From positions 62,001-126,000 of the forward strand of contig JAQUVX010000005.1 in the NCBI GenBank assembly GCA_028693165.1: DNA of 64,000 bases. The letters run 5' to 3'. Under the pieces are notes generated by a model that saw nothing but the letters and a program-made list of their open reading frames with translations, was not told where the DNA came from and did no database searches. The stretch is from Lachnospiraceae bacterium. Its GTDB lineage: Bacteria; Bacillota; Clostridia; Lachnospirales; Lachnospiraceae. Shown piece after piece: positions 16,234-23,709 of this stretch. The translations under genes and the position numbers were made by a program. The stretch's first letter is position 1; each line of letters opens with the position of its first letter.

Positions 16234-18098
16234 TTTCTTTTGTAGGATAATGCACGAATTGCATTGAGAATGGCAAGCACCGACACCCCTACATCACCGA
16301 ACACCGCCGCCCACATGGAGGCATATCCCAGTGCAACCAGCACCAGTACCAGCACCTTCACACCGATGGCAAACACAATATTCTGCTGCACGATTCCCAT
16401 GGTCTTTCGCGCGATCTGGATGGCATCCACAATCTTGGACGGCTCATCATCCATGATGACCACATCCGCCGCCTCCACCGCGGCATCCGAACCGATCCCG
16501 CCCATGGCGATTCCCACATCCGCGCGGGCAAGTACCGGAGCATCGTTGATTCCGTCGCCGACAAACGCCAACGTCTTCCCCGCCGGTTTCTTTGCAAGCA
16601 GCTCCTCCACCTTGTGCACCTTGTCGCCCGGAAGCAGATTGCCGAACACCTGGGTAATACCGATTTTTTCAGCCACTTTCCTGCCGACTTCTTCCTTGTC
16701 GCCGGTCAGCATGACAAGATTTCTCACACCCTGAGCCTTCAGTCCTTCCAGTGCCTTCGGCACATCCTGGCGCACCGTATCCGAGATGATGATCGCACCC
16801 AGATAGGTGTGTTCCTCCGCAAGATAAAGGGTCGTTCCCAAAATCGCTGCCGGGGTATCAATGACCACAGCCTGCGCGTCCATCAGCTTCTGATTGCCAA
16901 TGTAAAGATCCTTCCACGCGCCGCCTTCCATCTGCACCTGCACATGAATGCCCTGGCCGGAAAGCTCCTCCACCTGACCGATGCGTGCGGTATCCACCGC
17001 TTTTCCGTACGCCTCCTTCACAGAAAGTGCGATTGGATGATTGGAATTATACTCGCCAAGCGCTGCCAGCTCCAGCAGGTCTTCACGGCTCCCGTGAACC
17101 GGCGCAATCTCAGTTACCTGGAATTTTCCGGTCGTCAGAGTTCCGGTCTTGTCAAACACAACCGTATCCAGACTTCCCATCGCCTCCAGATAATTGCTTC
17201 CCTTCATCAGAATACCATTTTTCGATGCTGCACCCAGTCCTCCGAAGAAGCTCAGCGGCACGGAGATCACCAGTGCACATGGACAGGACACCACCAGAAA
17301 GCTGCATGCACGGTATACCCACTGGCTCCAGTTTCCGCCTGTCAAAATCGGTGGGACAATCGCCAGAAGCACCGCAAGTCCGACAACAATCGGTGTATAC
17401 ACCCTCGCAAACCGTGTGATAAATGCCTCCGCGCGGGCCTTTCTCGAACTGGCATTCTCCACCAGCTCCAGAATCTTTGCAACGGTGGAATCATCGAACA
17501 GCTTCGTCGTGCGCACTTCAATCACGCCGTTCATATTGATGGAACCGCTGACAACCGCCTCTCCCTCCGACACCTCCACCGGCATGGACTCACCGGTCAA
17601 TGCCTTGGTATCCAGGCTGGAATTCCCCTTGATCACAACGCCGTCTAACGGCACCTTCTCTCCGGGGCGAATCCGGATGGTATCGCCGATTTGCACCTCG
17701 TAAGGATCCACCTGCGTCTCCTCCCCGTCCTTCACCAGATTGGCGTACTCCGGGTTGATGTCCATCAGCTCGGTGATGGATTTGCGGGAACGGTTGACCG
17801 CATAATCGCTGAACAGCTCTCCTATCTGATAGAACAGCATAACCGCCACCGCCTCTTCCAGCGAGCCGATCACAACTGCTCCCAGTGTCGCCACTGTCAT
17901 CAGAAAATTCTCATCGAATACCTGACCCTTGCTGATATTTCTGCACGCCTTCAGCGGAATGTCGTAGCCCGCAAACAGATAGGCTGCGATAAAGGGGATC
18001 CAGGCAAACAGACTCCGATCCTCCATCCAGATTGCCAACATAAAAAATACGGCGCTGATTCCCAGTCGGGCTATCATCTTTTTCTGTTTCTTTGTCAT
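16230..18098 (-). CDS. cadA: Cadmium/zinc-exporting P1B-type ATPase
   Basis: From ATG 18098 (GAAGGAGACAGT upstream) the protein has 622 residues. It carries the membrane metal-site motif SCPCAL, phosphorylation site DKTGTLT, HP motif NSNHPIAL, nucleotide hinge GDGINDAPVLA, and TGES in the actuator domain. CPC with a lysine/aspartate-poor sixth helix and a CadC-type regulator point to Zn, Cd or Pb rather than Cu. The usual N-terminal heavy-metal-binding domain is absent; a separate HMA protein is encoded just upstream. A longer in-frame start at 18176 lacks a ribosome site. It is the last gene of the cadC-HMA-cadA operon. Confidence 0.9.
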   Translation of the reverse strand: MTKKQKKMIARLGISAVFFMLAIWMEDRSLFAWIPFIAAYLFAGYDIPLKACRNISKGQVFDENFLMTVATLGAVVIGSLEEAVAVMLFYQIGELFSDYAVNRSRKSITELMDINPEYANLVKDGEETQVDPYEVQIGDTIRIRPGEKVPLDGVVIKGNSSLDTKALTGESMPVEVSEGEAVVSGSINMNGVIEVRTTKLFDDSTVAKILELVENASSRKARAEAFITRFARVYTPIVVGLAVLLAIVPPILTGGNWSQWVYRACSFLVVSCPCALVISVPLSFFGGLGAASKNGILMKGSNYLEAMGSLDTVVFDKTGTLTTGKFQVTEIAPVHGSREDLLELAALGEYNSNHPIALSVKEAYGKAVDTARIGQVEELSGQGIHVQVQMEGGAWKDLYIGNQKLMDAQAVVIDTPAAILGTTLYLAEEHTYLGAIIISDTVRQDVPKALEGLKAQGVRNLVMLTGDKEEVGRKVAEKIGITQVFGNLLPGDKVHKVEELLAKKPAGKTLAFVGDGINDAPVLARADVGIAMGGIGSDAAVEAADVVIMDDEPSKIVDAIQIARKTMGIVQQNIVFAIGVKVLVLVLVALGYASMWAAVFGDVGVSVLAILNAIRALSYKRN

Positions 18099-18129
18099 AC
18101 TGTCTCCTTCGGTGATGTCGTGGTCATTT

Positions 18130-18354
18130 TTAACGCAGAACTTTGAATTCTGCTTCCGGCTCAATCTTATCTGCAATCACTCTGGCTGCCTCAACGAGCT
18201 CATTCTCCCTACCGTCTTCCACTTCCATGATCAGCCGCTGCGTCATAAAGCTCAAGGTTGCTTCCTTCACACCCTCTAACTTTTTTACGCCTTCCTCAAT
18301 CTTAGCCGCACAGTTTGCGCAGCATAAACCTTCTAATTTGATGATCTTCTTCAT
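18130..18354 (-). CDS. Small heavy-metal-associated (HMA) domain protein
   Basis: A 74-residue single HMA domain, ferredoxin-like beta-alpha-beta-beta-alpha-beta. The metal-binding loop is GLCCANCA (C11, C12, C15), close to the GxCxxC motif of copper and zinc chaperones, with an extra cysteine. It lies between the ArsR-type regulator and the P1B ATPase and ends 32 bp before the ATPase start. It probably supplies in trans the domain the ATPase lacks, delivering or sensing the exported ion. Confidence 0.88.
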   Translation of the reverse strand: MKKIIKLEGLCCANCAAKIEEGVKKLEGVKEATLSFMTQRLIMEVEDGRENELVEAARVIADKIEPEAEFKVLR

Positions 18355-18409
18355 GAATTTCGTCTCCTTTTATTTATGTGATCTGTTTTGGGGCTTATGG
18401 CTCCTGTTA

Positions 18410-18796
18410 TTACTCGCTGATATGTTCCATCCCCTGCGCCAGAATCGTCTGAATATGCGAATCTGCCAGGCTGTAGAACACGGTCTTGCCATCCCTGCGA
18501 AATGACACCAGCCGCATCTGCTTCAAGATCCGCAGCTGATGAGAGATCGCCGACTGCCCCATCTGAAGCAATGTCGCGATGTCGCACACACACATCTCCG
18601 ACTGACTCAGCACATACAAAATCTTGATCCGCGTCGAGTCCCCAAAGATCTTAAAAAACTCCGACAAGTCAATCAACTGCTGCTCATCCGGCATCACCTT
18701 CTCGACCTTATCCACAATCTCCTCATGCACATGCATGAACTCACAGGCTCCCTCTTCCACTTCCTGCTCGATTTTGGCTTTCTCTGATTCTGTCAT
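18410..18796 (-). CDS. ArsR/SmtB-family metal-responsive repressor, CadC-like
   Basis: From ATG 18796 (GGAGG upstream) the protein has 128 residues with a winged-helix domain. The alpha-3 metal site is MCVCD (C69, C71). An N-terminal extension with C18, H22 and H24 could complete a CadC-type tetrathiolate-like Cd/Pb/Zn site. The recognition helix is SAISHQLRILKQM. It is first in the operon with the HMA protein and the ATPase. A perfect inverted repeat 19 bp upstream of this start is the likely operator. The in-frame ATG 18817 lies inside that operator and is less likely to be used. Confidence 0.9.
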   Translation of the reverse strand: MTESEKAKIEQEVEEGACEFMHVHEEIVDKVEKVMPDEQQLIDLSEFFKIFGDSTRIKILYVLSQSEMCVCDIATLLQMGQSAISHQLRILKQMRLVSFRRDGKTVFYSLADSHIQTILAQGMEHISE

Positions 18797-18814
18797 TCCA
18801 TCCCTCCGTTTCTT

Positions 18815-18836
18815 CATATGAACAACTATTCATATG
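18815..18836. promoter_or_regulatory. ArsR/CadC-type operator
   Basis: CATATGAA (18815-18822), six bases, then TTCATATG (18829-18836): a perfect 8+8 inverted repeat in the size range of ArsR/SmtB operators, directly upstream of the repressor gene. Metal binding would release the repressor. Confidence 0.75.
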
Positions 18837-18946
18837 ATTATATTACCACTTATTTGCGTAATGTCAATATGGTTTTTCCTCAATCTCATGTTTTTTGTTG
18901 TTTTATCGTATGGCTGCTTTTGTAGGGGGTTGTTCCGGGCCTGTAA

Positions 18947-19052
18947 GTGCTTGTTCTTGGCCTATCGCTTCTTGTTCTCGGCTTACCGCTTCTTGCCCTG
19001 GGCTTACCGCTTCTTGCCCTGGGCGCACAAGCTTCTTGTTCTCGGCTTACCG
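18947..19052. repeat. Five degenerate 21-bp tandem repeats
   Basis: Units begin at 18947, 18968, 18989, 19010 and 19032 and share CTTCTTG..CT.GGCTTACCG. Units 2 and 5 are identical; unit 4 has one extra base. They have no spacers and no dyad. The stretch 18837-19319 contains no gene: it holds this array and the first 235-bp repeat. Confidence 0.8.
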
Positions 19053-19080
19053 CCCTGTCTCGCCCTGCCCTTGCTCCCAT

Positions 19081-19316
19081 TTGGACAATTCCGATAGCAC
19101 ATAGCTCTCTATTTTCCAATCACGCTTCATATTTTCATCTTAACTCCATCGTTTGGACAATTCCCCTACAAACACCCCACAGCCTTTCCACAAATCCCAT
19201 AAATTTCGGGTAATTCTTCACTGCATTATTCCAAATTGTCCAACCACCAGTAAATCGCATGAATTACTGATTAAAGTTGGTCAACTCGCTTCGAATTTCC
19301 TTAGGAATGTCCAACT
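19081..19316. repeat. Left 235-bp direct repeat with four TTGGACAATT sites
   Basis: The repeat matches 20445-20679 without gaps over nearly its whole length (offset 1,364 bp; roughly 70-75% identity by eye). It contains TTGGACAATT at 19081 and 19153, its reverse complement AATTGTCCAA at 19234, and a variant AATGTCCAAC at 19307. Site spacings are 72, 81 and 73 bp, close to whole helical turns. The orientation is two sites facing two sites. It ends just before the start region of the nuclease-like gene. Confidence 0.75.
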
Positions 19317-19643
19317 ACGATGCCTCGCCTATATAAATCAAAGCTTCCTGGACATCACTTCTGGTTTTTCGCTCTTTCAAACTTTTACCGCATTCATTTC
19401 TTATTTCAATCTTTCAACCGACAGATCAACTCCACAGGCACATCAACTTATAACACATTATGCTTGACGAAATGCCAAAACGCATTTATACTTGCACTTA
19501 CAGAGTCTTTTGATTATACCTCTGCCCAAAGCAGGCATCATCTCTGTTCTTTTCCAAATATCCGATTTCAGTTACACCAGCAATCTCAAATCCATCACCC
19601 AAACTTTAACAAAAGTTCATCCGCAGAAAAGGAGGTTTTCACA

Positions 19644-20426
19644 ACGTTTTATACGCAAATACAAAACATGCGCAGCAAATGCATGGCCCAATTAGCATCC
19701 TTAGAAAAAGAATTAACACAGTTTCCAGAGGGCAAATTGCTTTGTGTCAAAAATGGAAACTATGTAAAATGCTTCAAGAGTAATGGCAAACATCCGCTTT
19801 ATATTCCCAAAAGCAAACGTTCCCTGGCCGAGACTTTGGCCGTCAAAAAATACTATACACTGCAAATCGAAGAATTATTGCAGGAAATCACTTTGCTCGA
19901 TCAATGTCTGGAACGCTATCGCCGTGTGCAGCCAAAATACACAGAGCTGTTAGCCCCTTCTTCTTGTTACTGTGAACTCCTAAAGCCTTATTTTCAGGCA
20001 ATGTCTGAGCACTTGTCTCAGTGGCCCACCGCAGATTACAATCACAATCCCAACTATCCGGAACACCTGATTCACAAAACACTCTCCGGTCACAAGGTTC
20101 GCTCCAAATCCGAAGTTATGATTGCAAATGCACTCTTCCTCAACAAAATCCCTTATCGATACGAATGTGAATTGTCTTTTGACAGCCTCACATTTTATCC
20201 CGATTTCACAATTCTCCATCCCAAAACCATGGAACTATTTTATTGGGAACACTTTGGAATGATGGACAATCCGAGTTATTGTGAAAAAGCATTTAACAAG
20301 TTAAAAATCTATGGTTCCAATGGAATCATCCCTTCGCTAAACCTCATCACCTCCTATGAAACACAGGATCATCCCATTGACTCCGAGAATATCCAGAACA
20401 TCATCGACGAATATTTTTTATCATAA
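19644..20426 (+). CDS. PD-(D/E)XK nuclease-like orphan protein, start codon possibly lost
   Basis: A 260-residue reading from 19644. The N-terminal half is a charged helical region with probable coiled coil (about 65-95). The C-terminal half looks like a restriction-endonuclease fold: E157 in VRSKSEVMIANAL, D187 in FYPDFTI and E202 in LFYWEHFG. Such an E...D...ExH/K pattern is seen in TnsA-like and Holliday-junction-type nucleases; the assignment is by pattern only. AGAAAAGGAGG (19625-19635) is ideally placed for a start at 19644, but that codon is ACG, one change from ATG. The frame is open upstream to an ATG at 19320, and the next internal ATG is 19668. It is more AT-rich than its neighbours and sits between two 235-bp direct repeats. 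Confidence 0.65.
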   Translation, partial: TFYTQIQNMRSKCMAQLASLEKELTQFPEGKLLCVKNGNYVKCFKSNGKHPLYIPKSKRSLAETLAVKKYYTLQIEELLQEITLLDQCLERYRRVQPKYTELLAPSSCYCELLKPYFQAMSEHLSQWPTADYNHNPNYPEHLIHKTLSGHKVRSKSEVMIANALFLNKIPYRYECELSFDSLTFYPDFTILHPKTMELFYWEHFGMMDNPSYCEKAFNKLKIYGSNGIIPSLNLITSYETQDHPIDSENIQNIIDEYFLS

Positions 20427-20444
20427 GCTTGTTTCGCATCTCAG

Positions 20445-20679
20445 TTGGACAACTTCCATGATAGTTGGTGTTCGATTTTCCACTCAGGCTCACTATTTTT
20501 ATCTTAACTCCACCGTTTGGACAATTTTACCTGCAAATATCCTACAGTTTTCCGCAAATCCTGTAAATTCTGGATAATGCTTCAGTAATACACCTAAAAT
20601 TGTCCAAACACCCGCAAATCTTAACTCATCCTGGATCGCCTATGGATAATTGGTTTGAATTTCCCTTGTAATTGTCCAA
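20445..20679. repeat. Right 235-bp direct repeat with TTGGACAATT sites
   Basis: This is the partner of 19081-19316. It carries TTGGACAACT (20445), TTGGACAATT (20517), AATTGTCCAA (20598) and AATTGTCCAA (20670), with spacings of 72, 81 and 72 bp. The rest of 20427-20844 has no gene; the promoter of the following lipoprotein gene probably lies near 20760-20815. Confidence 0.75.
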
Positions 20680-20844
20680 ACCAGGGGAAATCCGCTATGA
20701 GCTTGCCGGAAATCTCGCCAGGGGCCCGCCCCCCATCCGCACCAGATTCTAATCAAATTTATTTCATAAAACCTTAAAACAATAAATAGAAATCCTGTGT
20801 TAAAATAGGAATCAAACAAACCCTAAATCAGGAGGTGACACACT

Positions 20845-21291
20845 ATGTCCAGAACGAAGTTTTTCCACCCCGGCATCCTTTTACTTACGCTTCTCCTGTG
20901 CGCTGCAATGCTGTCCGGGTGCGTAGCCATAGAGGACGCAAACCATATGCCCCTTCAATTCGATGCAAAGCTTCACGCACTTACCTTCCTTATCATGCTT
21001 GGGAATCTCGGATTCCTGTTGATTTTCCGGAAATGGATCATCGCCGGGCGGCTGACCTTTATTCTGATCTGGCTGCTCCTCAATTCGACTCTGCTCTTCG
21101 CCCTTCACTGGGCCATCGCGGGAGTCGGATTTGGTTTCGTCATGCATTACGATGCCGCTCACGATTTAAGCTTCTGGGGGCGCGTCGGAACCAACACCTG
21201 GCTGACGGTCACACCGCCGCTCTACTTTATTTTGATCGGCCTGTGCGTCAATACCTATGTCAAAATGCCTGATAAGGACGATTCAGAATGA
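20845..21291 (+). CDS. Hypothetical membrane lipoprotein
   Basis: A 148-residue protein with AGGAGG ending 8 bases before ATG 20845. The N-terminus is a lipoprotein-type signal (ILLLTLLLCAAMLSGC, with the lipobox LSGC). Three further hydrophobic helices follow, at about residues 46-62, 68-92 and 117-135. There are no recognised catalytic motifs. A lipobox followed by several membrane helices is unusual, so the first segment may simply be another helix. It precedes the MBL-fold gene by 35 bp on the same strand. Confidence 0.7.
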   Translation: MSRTKFFHPGILLLTLLLCAAMLSGCVAIEDANHMPLQFDAKLHALTFLIMLGNLGFLLIFRKWIIAGRLTFILIWLLLNSTLLFALHWAIAGVGFGFVMHYDAAHDLSFWGRVGTNTWLTVTPPLYFILIGLCVNTYVKMPDKDDSE

Positions 21292-21326
21292 AGAAAACCC
21301 CATAAATCCATTCCACGAAAGGTAGA

Positions 21327-22151
21327 ATGATCCCAATGAAGTTAACCGTTTTAGTTGATAATAACACCTATATTGATCAATATTATTTAGGCGAACCTGC
21401 CGTCAGTTATTTTTTAGAGCTTGATGGACACAGAATCCTGTTTGACACGGGCTATTCCAATGCTTTCCTGAAAAATGCAAAAAAAATGCAGATTGATCTG
21501 CGTTCTGTGACCGAAATTGTTCTGTCCCATGGGCATAATGATCACAGCAGAGGTCTGAAATTCATGGCAAACCAATATGATCTTTCGAGCACACGCCTCA
21601 TCGCTCATCCCCATGCATTAAAGAAGAAACGCGTCAATAACGAATCAATTGGTGCGCCTTATACAGAGATCCAGATTGCCAAACTTCTGCATTACACACC
21701 GGTCCGCGAACCCTGTTTCATCTCCGAACACTGTGTTTTTCTTGGTGAAATACCGCAGACAACTGCTTTTGAGAAACGCCAGAAGATCGGCACCACCCTC
21801 ATCGAAAGCCACGATGTTGATGACTGCCTTTTCGACGATACCGCTCTGGCCTGCATGACCCCAAAGGGACTCGTCATCGTCACGGGATGTTCACACAGCG
21901 GCATTTGCAATATCATCGAATACGCCAAAAAGATATGGAATACAGAAACCATCGCCGCTGTCATCGGTGGGTTCCATCTGTTTGAGCTGGATGATCGTAC
22001 CAGCAAAACGATCGCGTATTTAAAGACCGCCAACATCGGTACCCTATACCCCTGCCATTGTGTTTCCTTCCCGGTCAAAGCCGAGATGAGCAGACATATG
22101 AACGTAAAAGAAGTCGGTGTGGGATTGCATTTTGAATACGAAGGGAAGTGA
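21327..22151 (+). CDS. MBL-fold metallo-hydrolase (COG1237-like)
   Basis: A 274-residue cytoplasmic protein with the metallo-beta-lactamase signature SHGHNDHS, a downstream metal histidine in GCSHSGI and another in GGFHLF. It resembles the 7,8-dihydropterin-6-yl-methyl-aminobenzene phosphate synthase-like branch (COG1237) of the fold. The substrate is unknown. AAAGG precedes ATG 21327; ATG 21336 is an alternative. The HxlR gene begins 6 bp after its stop, so the two are probably cotranscribed. Confidence 0.85.
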   Translation: MIPMKLTVLVDNNTYIDQYYLGEPAVSYFLELDGHRILFDTGYSNAFLKNAKKMQIDLRSVTEIVLSHGHNDHSRGLKFMANQYDLSSTRLIAHPHALKKKRVNNESIGAPYTEIQIAKLLHYTPVREPCFISEHCVFLGEIPQTTAFEKRQKIGTTLIESHDVDDCLFDDTALACMTPKGLVIVTGCSHSGICNIIEYAKKIWNTETIAAVIGGFHLFELDDRTSKTIAYLKTANIGTLYPCHCVSFPVKAEMSRHMNVKEVGVGLHFEYEGK

Positions 22152-22157
22152 CTGCAA

Positions 22158-22523
22158 ATGAAAATCCGCGACGAATTTACCTGCCCGTTGGAGCTGGTGC
22201 ATGACATGATCAAAGGGAAATGGAAGCCCATCATTCTCTGGCGGCTCCGCCTGGGGCCGACCTCTCTTGCCAAACTGGAACGGGACATTGACGGCATTAC
22301 GCAAAAGATGCTGCTTGAGCATTTGAAAGAGCTGATCGACTATGGTTTTGTCGAAAAGAAAACCTTCGATGGATATCCGCTCCATGTAGAGTACCGCCTG
22401 ACGGACGATTCCGGTCTTGCATTGCTGGAAGCGCTGAAGATCATGCAGCGTATCGGCATTGCCTATCTGACAAAACAGGGAAAGGAACACTTGTTGTTAG
22501 AAAAGGGTGTCATCCCAGAATAG
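22158..22523 (+). CDS. HxlR-family transcriptional regulator
   Basis: A 121-residue winged-helix regulator of the HxlR/YodB type. The family mark CPLELVHDMIKGKWKPIILW includes the near-N-terminal cysteine (C8) that senses electrophiles or disulfide stress in some members. The recognition helix region is GPTSLAKLERDIDGITQKMLLEHL. It follows the MBL-fold gene by 6 bp, and a PEBP-family gene lies about 90 bp downstream. HxlR proteins usually regulate adjacent detoxification genes, so control of this group is likely. Confidence 0.9.
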   Translation: MKIRDEFTCPLELVHDMIKGKWKPIILWRLRLGPTSLAKLERDIDGITQKMLLEHLKELIDYGFVEKKTFDGYPLHVEYRLTDDSGLALLEALKIMQRIGIAYLTKQGKEHLLLEKGVIPE

Positions 22524-22614
22524 CACCCACAAAAAAGTGGGCAATTTACGGTTCCGCTCCATGCGTTTATGATATTGCTGAAGACATACCATAAACCACA
22601 TGGAGGTAACTTTT

Positions 22615-23115
22615 ATGATGTTCATTTCAAGCACCGGAATCACAGACGGAACGATCGGCGACCGCTTCGGCGGAAGGGGCAGCCAGTTCAATGAAAACGG
22701 AATTCCAACCTGCTCTCTTCCACTGACCATTGCCCAGGCGCCACCCCAAACCGCATCCTTTGCCCTCGTTCTGGAAGACAAGGATGCTTATCCTGTCACA
22801 GGCGGATTTGTCTGGATTCATTGGCTGGCTGCAAATATTACCCGAACGGAATTAGCGGAAAACGAAAGCCAGACGGCTCACGATTTTGTGCAGGGCTGCA
22901 ACAGCTGGACCAGCATTCAGGGTAACCGGCAGAGCCGGGAATTGTCCAGCTTCTATGGAGGCATGACTCCGCCCGATCGGCCGCACACCTATGAGCTTCA
23001 TGTCTACGCACTGGATCAACTGCTGGATCTGCAGCCGGGATTCTTCCTTAATGAGTTATTCCACGCTATGGATGGACATGTTTTAGAGGAAGCAGTGTTA
23101 AAAGGCGTTTACTGA
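22615..23115 (+). CDS. YbhB/YbcL-family (phosphatidylethanolamine-binding protein-like) protein
   Basis: From ATG 22615 (TGGAGGT at 22601-22607) the product is 166 residues of the bacterial PEBP/Raf-kinase-inhibitor-like fold. Family marks are SFALVLEDKDA, GFVWIHWLAANI, and YGGMTPPDRPHTYELHVYALD, the last shown in part. No signal peptide is present, so it is cytoplasmic. The biochemical role of this family in bacteria is not settled. It follows the HxlR regulator, which may control it. Codon 2 is also ATG. Confidence 0.9.
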   Translation: MMFISSTGITDGTIGDRFGGRGSQFNENGIPTCSLPLTIAQAPPQTASFALVLEDKDAYPVTGGFVWIHWLAANITRTELAENESQTAHDFVQGCNSWTSIQGNRQSRELSSFYGGMTPPDRPHTYELHVYALDQLLDLQPGFFLNELFHAMDGHVLEEAVLKGVY

Positions 23116-23117
23116 TC

Positions 23118-23250
23118 TTGCCGCTGGGCCGTCTCATGACTGCCGGACCGCTGGTTCGCCTCATTCCCGCTGGGCCGCCATCCCCCGCTGGACCGCCTCA
23201 TCCCCGCCGGGCCGCCTCATCCCCGCCTCACCGCCATTCCTCCCCCTTAC
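23118..23250. repeat. Degenerate GC-rich tandem repeats of about 18 bp
   Basis: About six units share CCGCTGGGCCGCCTCATC-like sequence with many changes. They begin at the stop of the PEBP gene. The gap 23116-23709 has no gene: it holds this array, a cluster of TTGGACAATT sites and another tandem array. Confidence 0.6.
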
Positions 23251-23293
23251 CGCATACCGCACTCCCCCCTCCGGCATCGCAACTAAAATATCC

Positions 23294-23427
23294 TTGGACA
23301 ATTCCTCATCAAAAATCGTAGGATTATCCAGAAATCAAGCAAAAACAAAGGATTTGAGGGCTATTTGGACAATTCCATCAAGAACCGTCCACTGTTGCCC
23401 TCAAATCCCAATATTCCCGGACAATTC
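23294..23427. repeat. Third cluster of TTGGACAATT sites
   Basis: TTGGACAATTCC occurs at 23294 and 23365, 71 bp apart, and CCGGACAATTC at 23418. The 71-bp spacing repeats that inside the two 235-bp repeats at 19.1 and 20.4 kb, although the sequence between sites is different. Confidence 0.65.
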
Positions 23428-23466
23428 TGCCTCTTCTGACAAAAAGTTGCCCGATCACGTTTTATG

Positions 23467-23665
23467 TCAACCAACTCTCTGACTCGACCAAGTCCCTAAT
23501 CTCAACCAAGTCCCTGATCTCAATCAAGTCCCTGGTGTCAACCAAGTCCCTGTACTCAACCAAATCTCAAGTTCAAACAAGCTCCAAGTTTAAGCATACT
23601 TCAAGCATAGTTCAAACACCGTTCAAGCTCACTTCAAACACACTTCAAACTCAAAACAAGCAAAT
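23467..23665. repeat. Tandem repeats of about 18 bp (TCAACCAAGTCCCTGATC type) grading into a TTCAAACAC array
   Basis: Five or six units of TCAACCAAGTCCCTGATC type at 23467-23570 are followed by a looser series based on TTCAAACAC/TTCAAG up to about 23665. They have no unique spacers, so this is not CRISPR. Confidence 0.7.
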
Positions 23666-23709
23666 CTCCCTCCACCACATCCGCTTCCGCCCAATACCCT
23701 AATCCTCCA

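Noticed and set aside
18947-19052. Possible CRISPR array in the short repeats (also 23118-23250 and 23467-23665)
   Set aside because: Units of 18-21 bp follow each other without unique spacers, are degenerate, and no cas genes are near.
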